NCBI GenBank assembly: GCA_030699005.1
Contig: JAUYLQ010000045.1
Location: 1 to 22,163 of the forward strand
Origin: an archaeon
Lineage (GTDB): Archaea > Nanobdellota > Nanobdellia > Pacearchaeales > GW2011-AR1
Reading direction: 5' to 3'
DNA length: 22,163 nucleotides
Part shown: piece after piece, positions 12,464 through 19,665 of the stretch
Layout of the letters: each line of letters begins with the position of its first letter
Position numbering within the stretch: the stretch's first letter is position 1
Program-made: the position numbers and the translations under genes
The notes under the pieces: generated by a model
The model's database searches: none
What the model saw: only the letters and a program-made list of their open reading frames with translations
Told to the model about the DNA's origin: nothing

Positions 12464-13117
12464 TTAATTTCCATTAAGAAGATCTTTCAAATAATATAAA
12501 GAAGAGACGGTAAAATCAGGGTTAAGATTTTCGTATTTGTACTCTTTTCTGTCTAAATGGACGCTCGTGACACTGGCATTTCTTGCAGCACCCGTGTCTT
12601 CGTCTGAATTCCCAATAAAAATTGCTTCATAATTATTAAGTGAAAGAGCATGAAGGCATTTTATTATCCCGTCAGGATTCGGTTTTGGGAGAAACCCATT
12701 TTTTGAATGTGCAACCACAATTTTGTCAAAAAGACTTTTGCCTATCATTTCTGTCTCAATCTCTGCAATTTCGGGAGGAGCGCTTGTTACAATTCCCAGC
12801 TTATATCCCTTTTCCTTAAAATAAGGAAGAACCTCAACATCTTTAAAAGGAGTTGTATAAAATTTTCTTAATTCGGGGGTGTCATATTTTTGATAAAATT
12901 TCCAGAATTCTAAAACATCAAGTTCAAAAAATTCTTTTATGATTCTGCTCCTGTTTCCTTCAAACCAAAATTTTTCAAGAATTTCCTTCGAAGGAAATCC
13001 TTTTCCGAAATGCTCAAGAGTTTTTCCAACAACAATTTCCCGATGCCTGTATTCAGTTGAAACAAGGGTTCCATCAAGATCGAAAAGCAATCCTTTTATG
13101 CATGGCAACCTATCCAT
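12464..13117 (-). CDS. HAD-superfamily phosphatase (phosphoglycolate phosphatase-like)
   Basis: A 217-residue cytosolic protein with all four HAD motifs: GLLFDLDGTLVS (nucleophile D13, general acid D15), GIVTSAPP (motif II Ser/Thr), FLPKPNPDG (motif III Lys) and GNSDEDTGAARNA (motif IV acidic pair). An alpha-helical C1 cap lies between residues 20 and 95, as in phosphoglycolate phosphatase and beta-phosphoglucomutase relatives. The substrate cannot be read from the sequence. A TATA box sits about 27 nt upstream. It is a single gene: the downstream gap to the endonuclease promoter is short and has no shared overlap. Confidence 0.87.
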   Translation of the reverse strand: MDRLPCIKGLLFDLDGTLVSTEYRHREIVVGKTLEHFGKGFPSKEILEKFWFEGNRSRIIKEFFELDVLEFWKFYQKYDTPELRKFYTTPFKDVEVLPYFKEKGYKLGIVTSAPPEIAEIETEMIGKSLFDKIVVAHSKNGFLPKPNPDGIIKCLHALSLNNYEAIFIGNSDEDTGAARNASVTSVHLDRKEYKYENLNPDFTVSSLYYLKDLLNGN

Positions 13118-13139
13118 AGATTATGGCTTAAAGACTAAG

Positions 13140-13149
13140 TTATAAATAT
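13140..13149 (-). promoter_or_regulatory. TATA box of the HAD phosphatase gene
   Basis: On the minus strand ATATTTATAA lies about 27 nt before ATG 13117. Confidence 0.55.
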
Positions 13150-13227
13150 TATTGTGATAAAATTTATATCCTGTACCAATCTCTGACACTTTTGGCATTT
13201 CGTGTCTGATAATTAGGAAATCTTTCC

Positions 13228-13270
13228 AAAAATAAAATAATTAATAAAATAAAAAATAAAAAATAAAATA
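13228..13270 (-). terminator. T-rich terminator after the SIMPL gene
   Basis: On the minus strand, repeated TTTTATTTTT runs follow closely on the stop at 13277, without a hairpin. Confidence 0.6.
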
Positions 13271-13276
13271 CTCTGA

Positions 13277-14023
13277 TTAAACAAGCTTATATGTTGCACT
13301 TACAGATGCTGTTACATCCTGAGTTGTTGGCCTTATGCTTTGCGCTGCAACTTTTGCTGAAGCAGCACTTCCGGAGTCTTCTGCAGAATACATTACCCAG
13401 GGATAATATCCGTAATTGTCAACAGAAACGCTGACAAGCCTTCCAACATCTTTTCCAAAGCCCTTTGCAACTGATTCAGCTTTCACTTTAGCATCAGCTG
13501 ACGCGAGTTCCAATGCTTTTCCCTTGTATTCATTCTGTAAACTCTGACTAAGTTCGAAGTTAATGTAGCTTATACCAGCACCAGACTCTATCCCAGAATC
13601 AACTACTGAAGCAAGTTTACGACTTTCATTTGCAGAGAACTCAACTTTAACTGAATGAACTGCAGTAAATCCGTCCCTGTTAGTCTGCCCATTTTCATAG
13701 TAAGTTTTCGGATAGATATTAAAGTATTCAGTTCCAATTTCAGATTCAGAAAACCCTTCCAAAACAAGAGCTACCAAAAGGTCATTGTAAATTTCCTGAT
13801 TCTTCTCATTAGCTTCAGCGGAAGTTTCCCCCGTCGTTTCTATCGTAAAATGCACTGACACAATATCGGGTAGAACTTTCACAGTAGACATACCTTGAAC
13901 AGTTACGGTGTCTTTATTTGAAATGCCGAAGTTTCCTGCAAAAACCAAGACCAAAAGAGCAACAACAATTATTGCACCTGCAATTATTGAAGCAACTGCA
14001 ACCCCATTGTTTTCCTTTTTCAT
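13277..14023 (-). CDS. SIMPL-domain (DUF541) protein, membrane-anchored
   Basis: A 248-residue protein with an N-terminal anchor helix (about 8-30) and an extracytoplasmic SIMPL domain: TVTVQGMSTVKVLPDIVSVHF at the start of the domain, SEIGTEYFNIYPKTYYENG in the middle, a helix with KALELASADAKVKAESVAKGFG, and a final beta part (DVTASVSATYKLV). In bacteria SIMPL proteins (BP26, YggE) form ring assemblies at the cell surface and are tied to oxidative or envelope stress; function in archaea is unknown. A GGAGG ribosome site sits within a mini-ORF whose stop overlaps the ATG. The gene lies 31 nt after a membrane-anchored winged-helix regulator on the same strand, which may control it. Confidence 0.88.
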   Translation of the reverse strand: MKKENNGVAVASIIAGAIIVVALLVLVFAGNFGISNKDTVTVQGMSTVKVLPDIVSVHFTIETTGETSAEANEKNQEIYNDLLVALVLEGFSESEIGTEYFNIYPKTYYENGQTNRDGFTAVHSVKVEFSANESRKLASVVDSGIESGAGISYINFELSQSLQNEYKGKALELASADAKVKAESVAKGFGKDVGRLVSVSVDNYGYYPWVMYSAEDSGSAASAKVAAQSIRPTTQDVTASVSATYKLV

Positions 14024-14046
14024 TTCGAAATTTCCTCCTTTTTCAT
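14020..14046 (-). promoter_or_regulatory. Leader mini-ORF (eight codons) overlapping the SIMPL start
   Basis: ATG AAA AAG GAG GAA ATT TCG AAA TGA; the TGA overlaps ATG 14023 (ATGA). It begins 8 nt after the stop of the upstream regulator gene and contains the ribosome site of the SIMPL gene, so it could bridge translation between the two. Confidence 0.4.
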
Positions 14047-14054
14047 TTTATAAG

Positions 14055-14624
14055 TTAAAGCTTCCTCCAATTTACTATTGCAAATATAAAAAGAGTTATA
14101 AGCCCTCCCGCAAAAAACCAAACCCAAAGAGGAGTTGGCTGGGGTGATTGAAAAAAAGGAGCACCCAGGTTATCAATTGCCATGCTTCCGGCTTCCTGAA
14201 CCATCTTCCCATAATCTAAATTACTAACTGAAGAAACTCTTTCATAAACCCAGAGTGCAAAAGTTCCGGCCAAAAGAAGTATTGCTGAGGGAAGAAGGGA
14301 CTTTGCTTTACTTCCAGCAGAATTTTTAGGTGAAATTACAATTGATTTATTTGAGAGTTCATACATCAAGATTTTTTTCCCTTTTTTGCTCCAGAAAAAA
14401 TTCTTTCTTTTTTGAACAAATCCGCTTTTCAAGAGTTTTTTTAGATTATCTTCAACTGTGTTCATTGGAATTTTAAGGGCGCTTGAGATATCTTTTTCAC
14501 TTGCCTCACTTTTCTCAGCTAGGAACTCAATTATCTTTTTGCAGGTCTTATTCCCTAAAACGTCAGCCAAGCTCTTTGCCATTTCATCATCCATAGAAAC
14601 TAAAAGGAATTTATCGCTAACCAT
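14055..14624 (-). CDS. Membrane-anchored winged-helix regulator (ArsR-like N-terminus)
   Basis: A 189-residue protein. The N-terminal 12-75 is a winged helix: LADVLGNKTCKKIIEFLAEK, ASEKDISSALKIPMNTVEDNLKKLLKSGFV, then a wing with FFWSKKGKKILMYEL. Two membrane helices follow (about 108-126 and 168-186), joined by a 40-residue loop, probably external (SVSNLDYGKMVQEAG). This is a known archaeal layout for regulators that sense envelope conditions. It is followed by the SIMPL gene in the same transcript and preceded by a TATA box and palindrome. Unlike the regulator at 9205 the external loop has no Cys or His, so the signal is not obviously a metal. Confidence 0.8.
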   Translation of the reverse strand: MVSDKFLLVSMDDEMAKSLADVLGNKTCKKIIEFLAEKSEASEKDISSALKIPMNTVEDNLKKLLKSGFVQKRKNFFWSKKGKKILMYELSNKSIVISPKNSAGSKAKSLLPSAILLLAGTFALWVYERVSSVSNLDYGKMVQEAGSMAIDNLGAPFFQSPQPTPLWVWFFAGGLITLFIFAIVNWRKL

Positions 14625-14645
14625 AAAAATTATACATAAATAAAC

Positions 14646-14682
14646 TTTATAAATATAGCGAAGACTTCAATAATGATTGAAG
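14646..14682 (-). promoter_or_regulatory. Promoter of the regulator/SIMPL unit with adjacent palindrome
   Basis: The TATA box TTTATAAATATA (14646-14657) is about 26 nt before ATG 14624. Just upstream, CTTCAAT-AATG-ATTGAAG (14665-14682) is a perfect 7-bp inverted repeat with a 4-nt spacer. Its place directly before the TATA box suits an operator; it also could form a hairpin at the end of the hisS transcript. Confidence 0.55.
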
Positions 14683-14688
14683 CTATCC

Positions 14689-15834
14689 CTAAATCTTTCC
14701 TTTATCAATCTTTTCAATAGTAAGGGTGATTTCTTCACCTGTAAGCATATTCTTAACTTTTATCTTCTTTTTTTCAACCTCTTTTTTGCCGACAAAAATA
14801 ACCTTTTTTATTCCGTAGGAATTTGCATATTCAAGGGCTTTTGTAGGTTTACCAAAGTAAACACTTGCATTTTTCCCGAATTTTCTTAGTTTCTTTGCAA
14901 TCTCAATTGATTTCTTGTCTTCATCAAGGGAAACTACAAGAATTTTCTCTATATCAATTTTAATGTTTAAAACAGCCATTAACCTTTCTATTCCAAGAGT
15001 AATTCCTGTTGAAACATTTCCATCAATTAAATAAGTCCCTCCTGCACAAATTGTTTCTTTTATATTTGATTTTATTTCCCAGACATTCCCCACGTAATAT
15101 CCAAGACCTCTTGCTAATGATGGTTGGAATTTCGTCTTTATTCCATAATACCCTAAACATTTCTTAAGTTCTTCAATTTCAGAATACGAAGGATATTTTT
15201 TAAAAAAGTCTTCTTTCTTTTTTACAATCTCTAAAAGTTTTTCGGCATTTATTTTCTTAAGATTTTCATAAACCTCTTTTTCAGAGAGTTTATCCAACTT
15301 GTCAAGTTCCCTTATAGCTTTCCCTTTTTCTTTTATTTTTTGCTCTTCTAAAATTTCGTTTAAAAGACTTCTGTTACTAATCAGAATTGTGGATTCAACT
15401 TTTAATGCATCTAAAATTTCTGTTGTTGCGGCAAGGATTTCTGCCTGGTCTTTTATTGTCGCCCCGATTGTATCTATGTCACACTGGGTAAACTGCCTAA
15501 GCCTATTTCCCTGAACCGGTTCATCTCTAAACACCGGGCCTATTTGAAATCTCTTAAATGGAAGCTTTTGATTTTTTGCAACTCTTTTAAGCTGAAAAGT
15601 GAATTCATACCTTAAGGCAAGATTTCTTTTTCCTCTGTCCTGAAGTCTAAAAATATCTGAAACTGCTTCGTCATTCGGGTTTTCCCCTTTTACAAATTCT
15701 TCATATTCAATTATCGGAGTTTCAATCTCCTGAAAATTATATCTTTCAAAAGTCTGCCTAACTACTTCACGAATAAAAGCTGCTTTCTCGGCTTCCTTTC
15801 CAAGTTTATCCTTAAATCCTTTTACTGTTTCCAT
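14689..15834 (-). CDS. hisS: Histidyl-tRNA synthetase
   Basis: A 381-residue class II aminoacyl-tRNA synthetase charging tRNA-His. Motif 1 is at ETPIIEYEEF (P40), motif 2 at 96-124 (FQIGPVFRDEPVQGN, then RQFTQCDIDTIG), the HisRS-specific histidine loop at SLARGLGYYVGNVWEI (239-254), and motif 3 at STGITLGIERLM (275-286). Residues 296-381 form the anticodon-binding domain. At 381 residues it is shorter than the usual 410-430, mainly through a compact insertion domain and C-terminus, as seen in reduced archaeal genomes. A GGAGATGTG ribosome site lies just ahead of ATG 15834. It is about 70 nt downstream of a tRNA-His gene on the same strand and may be co-transcribed with it. Confidence 0.93.
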   Translation of the reverse strand: METVKGFKDKLGKEAEKAAFIREVVRQTFERYNFQEIETPIIEYEEFVKGENPNDEAVSDIFRLQDRGKRNLALRYEFTFQLKRVAKNQKLPFKRFQIGPVFRDEPVQGNRLRQFTQCDIDTIGATIKDQAEILAATTEILDALKVESTILISNRSLLNEILEEQKIKEKGKAIRELDKLDKLSEKEVYENLKKINAEKLLEIVKKKEDFFKKYPSYSEIEELKKCLGYYGIKTKFQPSLARGLGYYVGNVWEIKSNIKETICAGGTYLIDGNVSTGITLGIERLMAVLNIKIDIEKILVVSLDEDKKSIEIAKKLRKFGKNASVYFGKPTKALEYANSYGIKKVIFVGKKEVEKKKIKVKNMLTGEEITLTIEKIDKGKI

Positions 15835-15903
15835 TTTTCACATCTCCTTTTTGACATAAGCGGAACTCGACGTTGTCTCGTTGCGCTTCCAACTTGTGTT
15901 GTA

Positions 15904-16058
15904 AGCGGGAGAAGGGAATCGAACCCTTGTCTTACGGACTTTGCGCTTTCCTAATCTCGTCCTCGAGGGCAATCTCAAGGGAAGATAAGAGCGTAGGAAA
16001 CCGTTAGGCGTCCTTCGCAGCACCACAACCGCACGTTCTACCACTGAACTACAACCGC
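15904..16058 (-). tRNA. tRNA-His (GTG) with an 84-nt intron at 37/38
   Basis: Exon 1 (16058-16023) reads GCGGTTG-TA, D-arm GTTC/GAAC, anticodon stem TGCGG, loop TTGTGG with anticodon GTG at 16026-16024. Exon 2 (15938-15904) reads T, CCGTA (pairs with TGCGG, one G-U), variable AGAC, T-arm AAGGG-TTCGATT-CCCTT, acceptor CTCCCGC, then T73. The intron (16022-15939) is bounded by a bulge-helix-bulge: central helix TTGT/GCAA, 3-nt bulges GGT and AGT each cut after the second base. An internal TTTCCTA/TAGGAAA stem strengthens the fold. Oddities: acceptor pairs 5-68 (U-C) and 6-67 (U-U) do not match, and position 73 is T rather than the C usual for tRNA-His; a G does precede position 1 (16059). Confidence 0.8.
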
Positions 16059-16085
16059 CATTACAATTTAATTCAAGTGAAAGGG

Positions 16086-16093
16086 ATTTATAA
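16086..16093 (-). promoter_or_regulatory. TATA box of the tRNA-His (and hisS) transcript
   Basis: On the minus strand TTATAAAT is centred about 32 nt upstream of the tRNA 5' end. Confidence 0.55.
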
Positions 16094-16210
16094 CGTTTTT
16101 TACAGAATATAGAGTTGATACTGGGTAAATCCTTCCTAGTGATGGGGATAACTCCATGTATTTATCATAGTTTTACGTATAAAGGTTAGTTTTTAAGGCT
16201 TTTTGTTAAC

Positions 16211-16220
16211 GTTTATAAAC
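16211..16220 (+). promoter_or_regulatory. TATA box of the TonB-receptor-like gene
   Basis: GTTTATAAAC, a perfect 10-bp palindrome, is centred about 28 nt before ATG 16244. This is the archaeal leaderless spacing and argues that the bacterial-looking gene is expressed by archaeal machinery. The 150 nt between the tRNA and this box show no other gene. Confidence 0.6.
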
Positions 16221-16243
16221 AATCTTTGCATTTTAAGAGCTCC

Positions 16244-18688
16244 ATGCTAAAAGGCCTATTAACAGGATTATTACTTGGAACTTCAGTCCTTCTTGCACAA
16301 GACAAACCTAAAGAGATTCGTCCAAAAGATGATTTAACAAAGAAACTTTTTATTATAGATTCAAAAACAAAGGAACCCCTTCCCGGAGCGAATATATTTC
16401 TTGGAGGAAATAACGGACTTTCAACAGACATAAACGGATATGCTACCCTGCATTCAAATACAGATACAACATACAATGTAAAAATTTCATACATCGGGTA
16501 TGAATCGGATGAAAAAACTATCCCTCTTGATAAAGACAGTACAACAATAACGATTCCCTTAACACCTTCCGCAGTTGAATCTTCAGAAGTCCTTGTCATA
16601 TCAAAAAAAGAGGATTCTCTTGAAGAAATCCTCAGAAGCACTGAAAGAATAAATGAAGAAAAAATAAAAAATACCCAACTTATAACAGGTTCGGCTACTG
16701 AGCAAATTTCTGCTCAGCTTGAGGGCGTAACTACAACCCCCGGAAAAACGTTTTATTTCAGCTCCGGTGAGGAAGGAATTCTTATAAAATATCATGGAAT
16801 TCCCATGAAATCGAGTGATTTTTTTAATATAAGCGGGGTATTAAATTCAGAAGACACGGATTTTGAAGTTGTATATTTTACACCCCCTCCCGATAAAGAG
16901 GGCATGATTTTAAATATTGATGCAAGAATGAAAAAACCAAAAAAAGGCCTTGAACTTTTAATGCAGATCAATCACTTAAGGGGAAATGTGGGTCTTTCAG
17001 GGAATTTAAACGCTTCAACATGGTTTGGACTAAATTATGAAGGAAATTTGTCAAGTCTTTACCTGAATTCCCAGGACATAAGACCAAGAAATAATAAATA
17101 TAATTTAGTCGCATCAAAAGAATGGGGGAATTCTTCACTTACTTTTGCAGGGATTCATAAAAATACAGGAATAGTTATGACTCATAATGATAAATCTCCA
17201 TCTTTAAATGGCATTCAGACGGGAGCTTCACTTGAATATAAAACGCTCAGTTCAAAAAGCAGCCTTGAACTTTTATATGTGTTCAACCGCCTTGAACAAA
17301 ATTACAGCTTGAAAGATTTTCTTTCTTCAGGTCAAAGTGAAACCATGCACGAATTTAATGCAAAATTGGGTCTCGAAAACCCCTTAGGATTTTTGACAAC
17401 CGGAATTGATGTAAAAAGAATTTTTTATTTCCAAAAAAATCTTCTTATTGAGGGGGATGATTTATTTTATAATTTACTAAAAGAAAAAATTCCGGAAAAT
17501 CAAAATTCGGCAATTACTCCGGCAACAATTTTTTTTAACCAGGAAATAATTCTCTCTAAAAAAAGTGCTCTGGCACTTGGAACTGGAATGCTTTTTGATG
17601 TTGGGAACTTTAAAAAAAGCCCGGCATTCGGACCTTATTTAAAATTTGCTTCAGAAGTTTTGGGTATGAAAACAACTCTTACAGGAAGGGGAACATTTAG
17701 TCATATTGGTCTGAAGTCTCCAAGTGAGGAATTAGATATAAAAGAATATGCAACCTCCTCAGGTTATCCCAAAAGCTTTCAGACAAAACTCGAATTTGAA
17801 AAAGGACCCCTTAATTTTGGGATTGCATATTACAATTTTTACAACCATCCAAAAACCAATCTAGACCCAATTAGGGAATTCTATTTGGAGCACTCAAAAG
17901 AAATAAATGAAGATTCACTTCGGGCTGCAATTATTCTTGAAAATCCCGAAATTCGCTACAATCCAAAGTCAATGAAAGAGCTTAATTCCTTAATTGCTAC
18001 CCTTTCAGGAGCCAAGGGAGAATTTGAAAATGAAATGGGAAACTATGGGGAAAGATACTATTCAAATCCAAATAGGCATGGTTTTGCGGGATTTGCATCT
18101 CTTAGAACAGAAAATTTCTTTCTTTCAGGGACTCTTTCAAAAACTCTTGAAGAAAAGTCAAATACCCCCTACATAAATGACATTAATCTTATCTTGAAAG
18201 GTCACGCATACTCGGATTTAAGTAAACTCCCTTTACTGGATTTTATCCCCGAAAAAACATTCACCCTTTCTGCATATCTTGAATATTCAACTGGGAGACC
18301 TTATACGGATTACATACTTCTTCCAAGTATAGCAAAAGAAAGAGGAATAGAATCCTCACTTGAAGAGTATAAAGAAGGCATAAATACGAAGTATTACAAA
18401 GCCCTTTCTGAAAAAAGAAAAGTTCCAAAAGAGAGAAATCAAGAGAGGTATCCCCCAAGTATCACAAGCAGCGTATCTTTATCATATCATCTGCCGTTCC
18501 TTCCGGGGGGGATTGAGGGATATTTAAGAGTTTATGTAAATAATCCCCACAACCTTTTCAACATAATTGAAAAAAACACTTATCAGATATATCACACTAT
18601 CACCTCTGATGGGCGTCTTATTACAAAGGAAGGAAAAAGCTTAGGGTTCACTCCCGGAATTGATTTAACTCTCAGGATTCCTTTTTAG
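16244..18688 (+). CDS. TonB-dependent-receptor-like outer-membrane beta-barrel protein (bacterial type)
   Basis: An 814-residue protein. A signal peptide (MLKGLLTGLLLGTSVLLAQ) is followed by a carboxypeptidase-D regulatory-like beta-sandwich (about 30-100: EPLPGANIFLGGNNGLSTDI, YNVKISYIGYES), the module that begins SusC/FecA-type receptors of Bacteroidota. A plug-like domain (about 130-225: ISAQLEGVTTTPG, ILIKYHGIPM, FEVVYFTPPP) follows, and the remaining 580 residues are alternating amphipathic strands and loops with a final strand ending LTLRIPF, whose terminal Phe is the barrel-assembly signal of outer-membrane proteins. In bacteria such proteins import siderophores, cobalamin, metals or glycans using TonB; no TonB/ExbBD gene is visible here. 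ATG 16244 was chosen over TTG 16226 because of the TATA spacing and signal peptide. Base composition resembles its neighbours. Transfer from Bacteroidota is the likely origin; localisation in an archaeon is unknown. Confidence 0.8.
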   Translation: MLKGLLTGLLLGTSVLLAQDKPKEIRPKDDLTKKLFIIDSKTKEPLPGANIFLGGNNGLSTDINGYATLHSNTDTTYNVKISYIGYESDEKTIPLDKDSTTITIPLTPSAVESSEVLVISKKEDSLEEILRSTERINEEKIKNTQLITGSATEQISAQLEGVTTTPGKTFYFSSGEEGILIKYHGIPMKSSDFFNISGVLNSEDTDFEVVYFTPPPDKEGMILNIDARMKKPKKGLELLMQINHLRGNVGLSGNLNASTWFGLNYEGNLSSLYLNSQDIRPRNNKYNLVASKEWGNSSLTFAGIHKNTGIVMTHNDKSPSLNGIQTGASLEYKTLSSKSSLELLYVFNRLEQNYSLKDFLSSGQSETMHEFNAKLGLENPLGFLTTGIDVKRIFYFQKNLLIEGDDLFYNLLKEKIPENQNSAITPATIFFNQEIILSKKSALALGTGMLFDVGNFKKSPAFGPYLKFASEVLGMKTTLTGRGTFSHIGLKSPSEELDIKEYATSSGYPKSFQTKLEFEKGPLNFGIAYYNFYNHPKTNLDPIREFYLEHSKEINEDSLRAAIILENPEIRYNPKSMKELNSLIATLSGAKGEFENEMGNYGERYYSNPNRHGFAGFASLRTENFFLSGTLSKTLEEKSNTPYINDINLILKGHAYSDLSKLPLLDFIPEKTFTLSAYLEYSTGRPYTDYILLPSIAKERGIESSLEEYKEGINTKYYKALSEKRKVPKERNQERYPPSITSSVSLSYHLPFLPGGIEGYLRVYVNNPHNLFNIIEKNTYQIYHTITSDGRLITKEGKSLGFTPGIDLTLRIPF

Positions 18689-18717
18689 TAAATAAACCCC
18701 ATTCATATTGAAATAAT

Positions 18718-18726
18718 CTATAAAGA
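18718..18726 (+). promoter_or_regulatory. TATA box of the 18746 gene
   Basis: CTATAAAGA lies about 24-27 nt before ATG 18746; the gene is independently transcribed from the barrel gene. Confidence 0.45.
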
Positions 18727-18745
18727 AAGAATCCCTCCTAAAAAG

Positions 18746-19117
18746 ATGAAAACAAGTAAAACCCCCCTTGAATACTGCAAAAAAGAATTTGAAAGATGCC
18801 TTGAAAAAAAGGTTATTGACCCTTCAATTGAAGTGTATGCTGTAAATAACCTTAAGAACAGAAAAGAAATTTTAAGTTTTCGCTCCAGCTATATTGAATT
18901 TATGAAAAAGTTTATCTCGTATGAGATTGAATCTAAAAAAAAGACTCCTGGAACAAAATTAATTCAAAAAGGATATTCTTTACAAAAAGTTGCGGCATTT
19001 TTTGTTGATGATGGAATAACTTACACTCTTGGACACATTTACAATAAAAGAATACTAAAATTATGGGATAAAAACCTTCCTCAACCTTATTTTAGTAAAA
19101 ATATGTTTAAAGATTAA
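18746..19117 (+). CDS. Hypothetical protein, soluble, basic
   Basis: A 123-residue Lys-rich protein with no membrane segment. Predicted mostly helical, with PLEYCKKEFERCLEKK at the start and KLIQKGYSLQKVAAFFVDDG near the middle; the latter has a helix-turn-helix-like spacing but no convincing family. Its own TATA box and a length well above chance support a real gene. Its 3' end overlaps the convergent amidotransferase gene by 11 nt. No function is proposed. Confidence 0.6.
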   Translation: MKTSKTPLEYCKKEFERCLEKKVIDPSIEVYAVNNLKNRKEILSFRSSYIEFMKKFISYEIESKKKTPGTKLIQKGYSLQKVAAFFVDDGITYTLGHIYNKRILKLWDKNLPQPYFSKNMFKD

Positions 19118-19640
19118 CAAAATTCTCGATTAATTCTGGATTCAAAACCTCTGAGTGAAACAGAACTCCGTAAATCTCTTTTTTGCAATGTTTAGTTGCA
19201 TGATAAGAATGTAAGGGGTTTGATTCAGCATAAACATCAAATTCATCAGAGTAGGCTGATTTATTATGAAGGGCGTAAACTTTATGTTCCCCTTTTTTAA
19301 TTCCCAAAAAATTTCCAAACGTGCTGTTAACAAACCCCATTTCAACATCATTAACTAATTTTCCACTAAAAATAAGATGGATTATCTGTGAGCCGGCACA
19401 AATTCCTAAAACAGGCTTGCTAAAATCTTTAATCCACGAAAACTGGTCTAAATTATCTAAATATTCGAAGTCTTTAAGGGAAGTTCCGGGAATTATCACC
19501 TTCTCTGCTTTTTCCAAATCCGCTTTCCCAACTTCTTTGTAATTCTTTACAAAATAATTTTTCCCAACAATTTTTTCAATTGGTTTTACAAATTCAAGTT
19601 CATGAAGTTTTTCCTTGCATAATGAGATTATTAATATCAT
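19107..19640 (-). CDS. Class I glutamine amidotransferase-like protein
   Basis: A 177-residue protein with the GATase1 fold: a first strand ILIISLC, a VIIPGTSLKDFEYL loop, the nucleophile elbow KPVLGICAGSQ (C81 from this start), and the His/Glu pair in VLFHSEV (H162, E164) before the last helix. The catalytic triad is thus complete. It resembles the small stand-alone amidotransferase domains of archaea. ATG 19640 was chosen because it opens the conserved first strand and lies 23 nt after the upstream stop; the frame extends to 19784 but would then overlap the upstream gene by 119 nt. The partner synthase is unknown; the ammonia-using dph6 is encoded upstream but Dph6 uses free ammonium, so a link is speculative. 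Confidence 0.75.
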   Translation of the reverse strand: MILIISLCKEKLHELEFVKPIEKIVGKNYFVKNYKEVGKADLEKAEKVIIPGTSLKDFEYLDNLDQFSWIKDFSKPVLGICAGSQIIHLIFSGKLVNDVEMGFVNSTFGNFLGIKKGEHKVYALHNKSAYSDEFDVYAESNPLHSYHATKHCKKEIYGVLFHSEVLNPELIENFVNL

Positions 19641-19665
19641 AAAAATAAGTAAAAGAAACCAATTT

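Noticed and set aside
15838..16044. 68-codon open frame across the tRNA-His region on the minus strand.
   Set aside because: It coincides with the tRNA exons and intron; the Arg-rich translation is that of structured RNA, not of a protein.
16213..16641. 142-codon minus-strand open frame opposite the start of the TonB-receptor-like gene.
   Set aside because: No promoter or ribosome site, and the plus-strand frame has signal peptide and domain matches through the same stretch.
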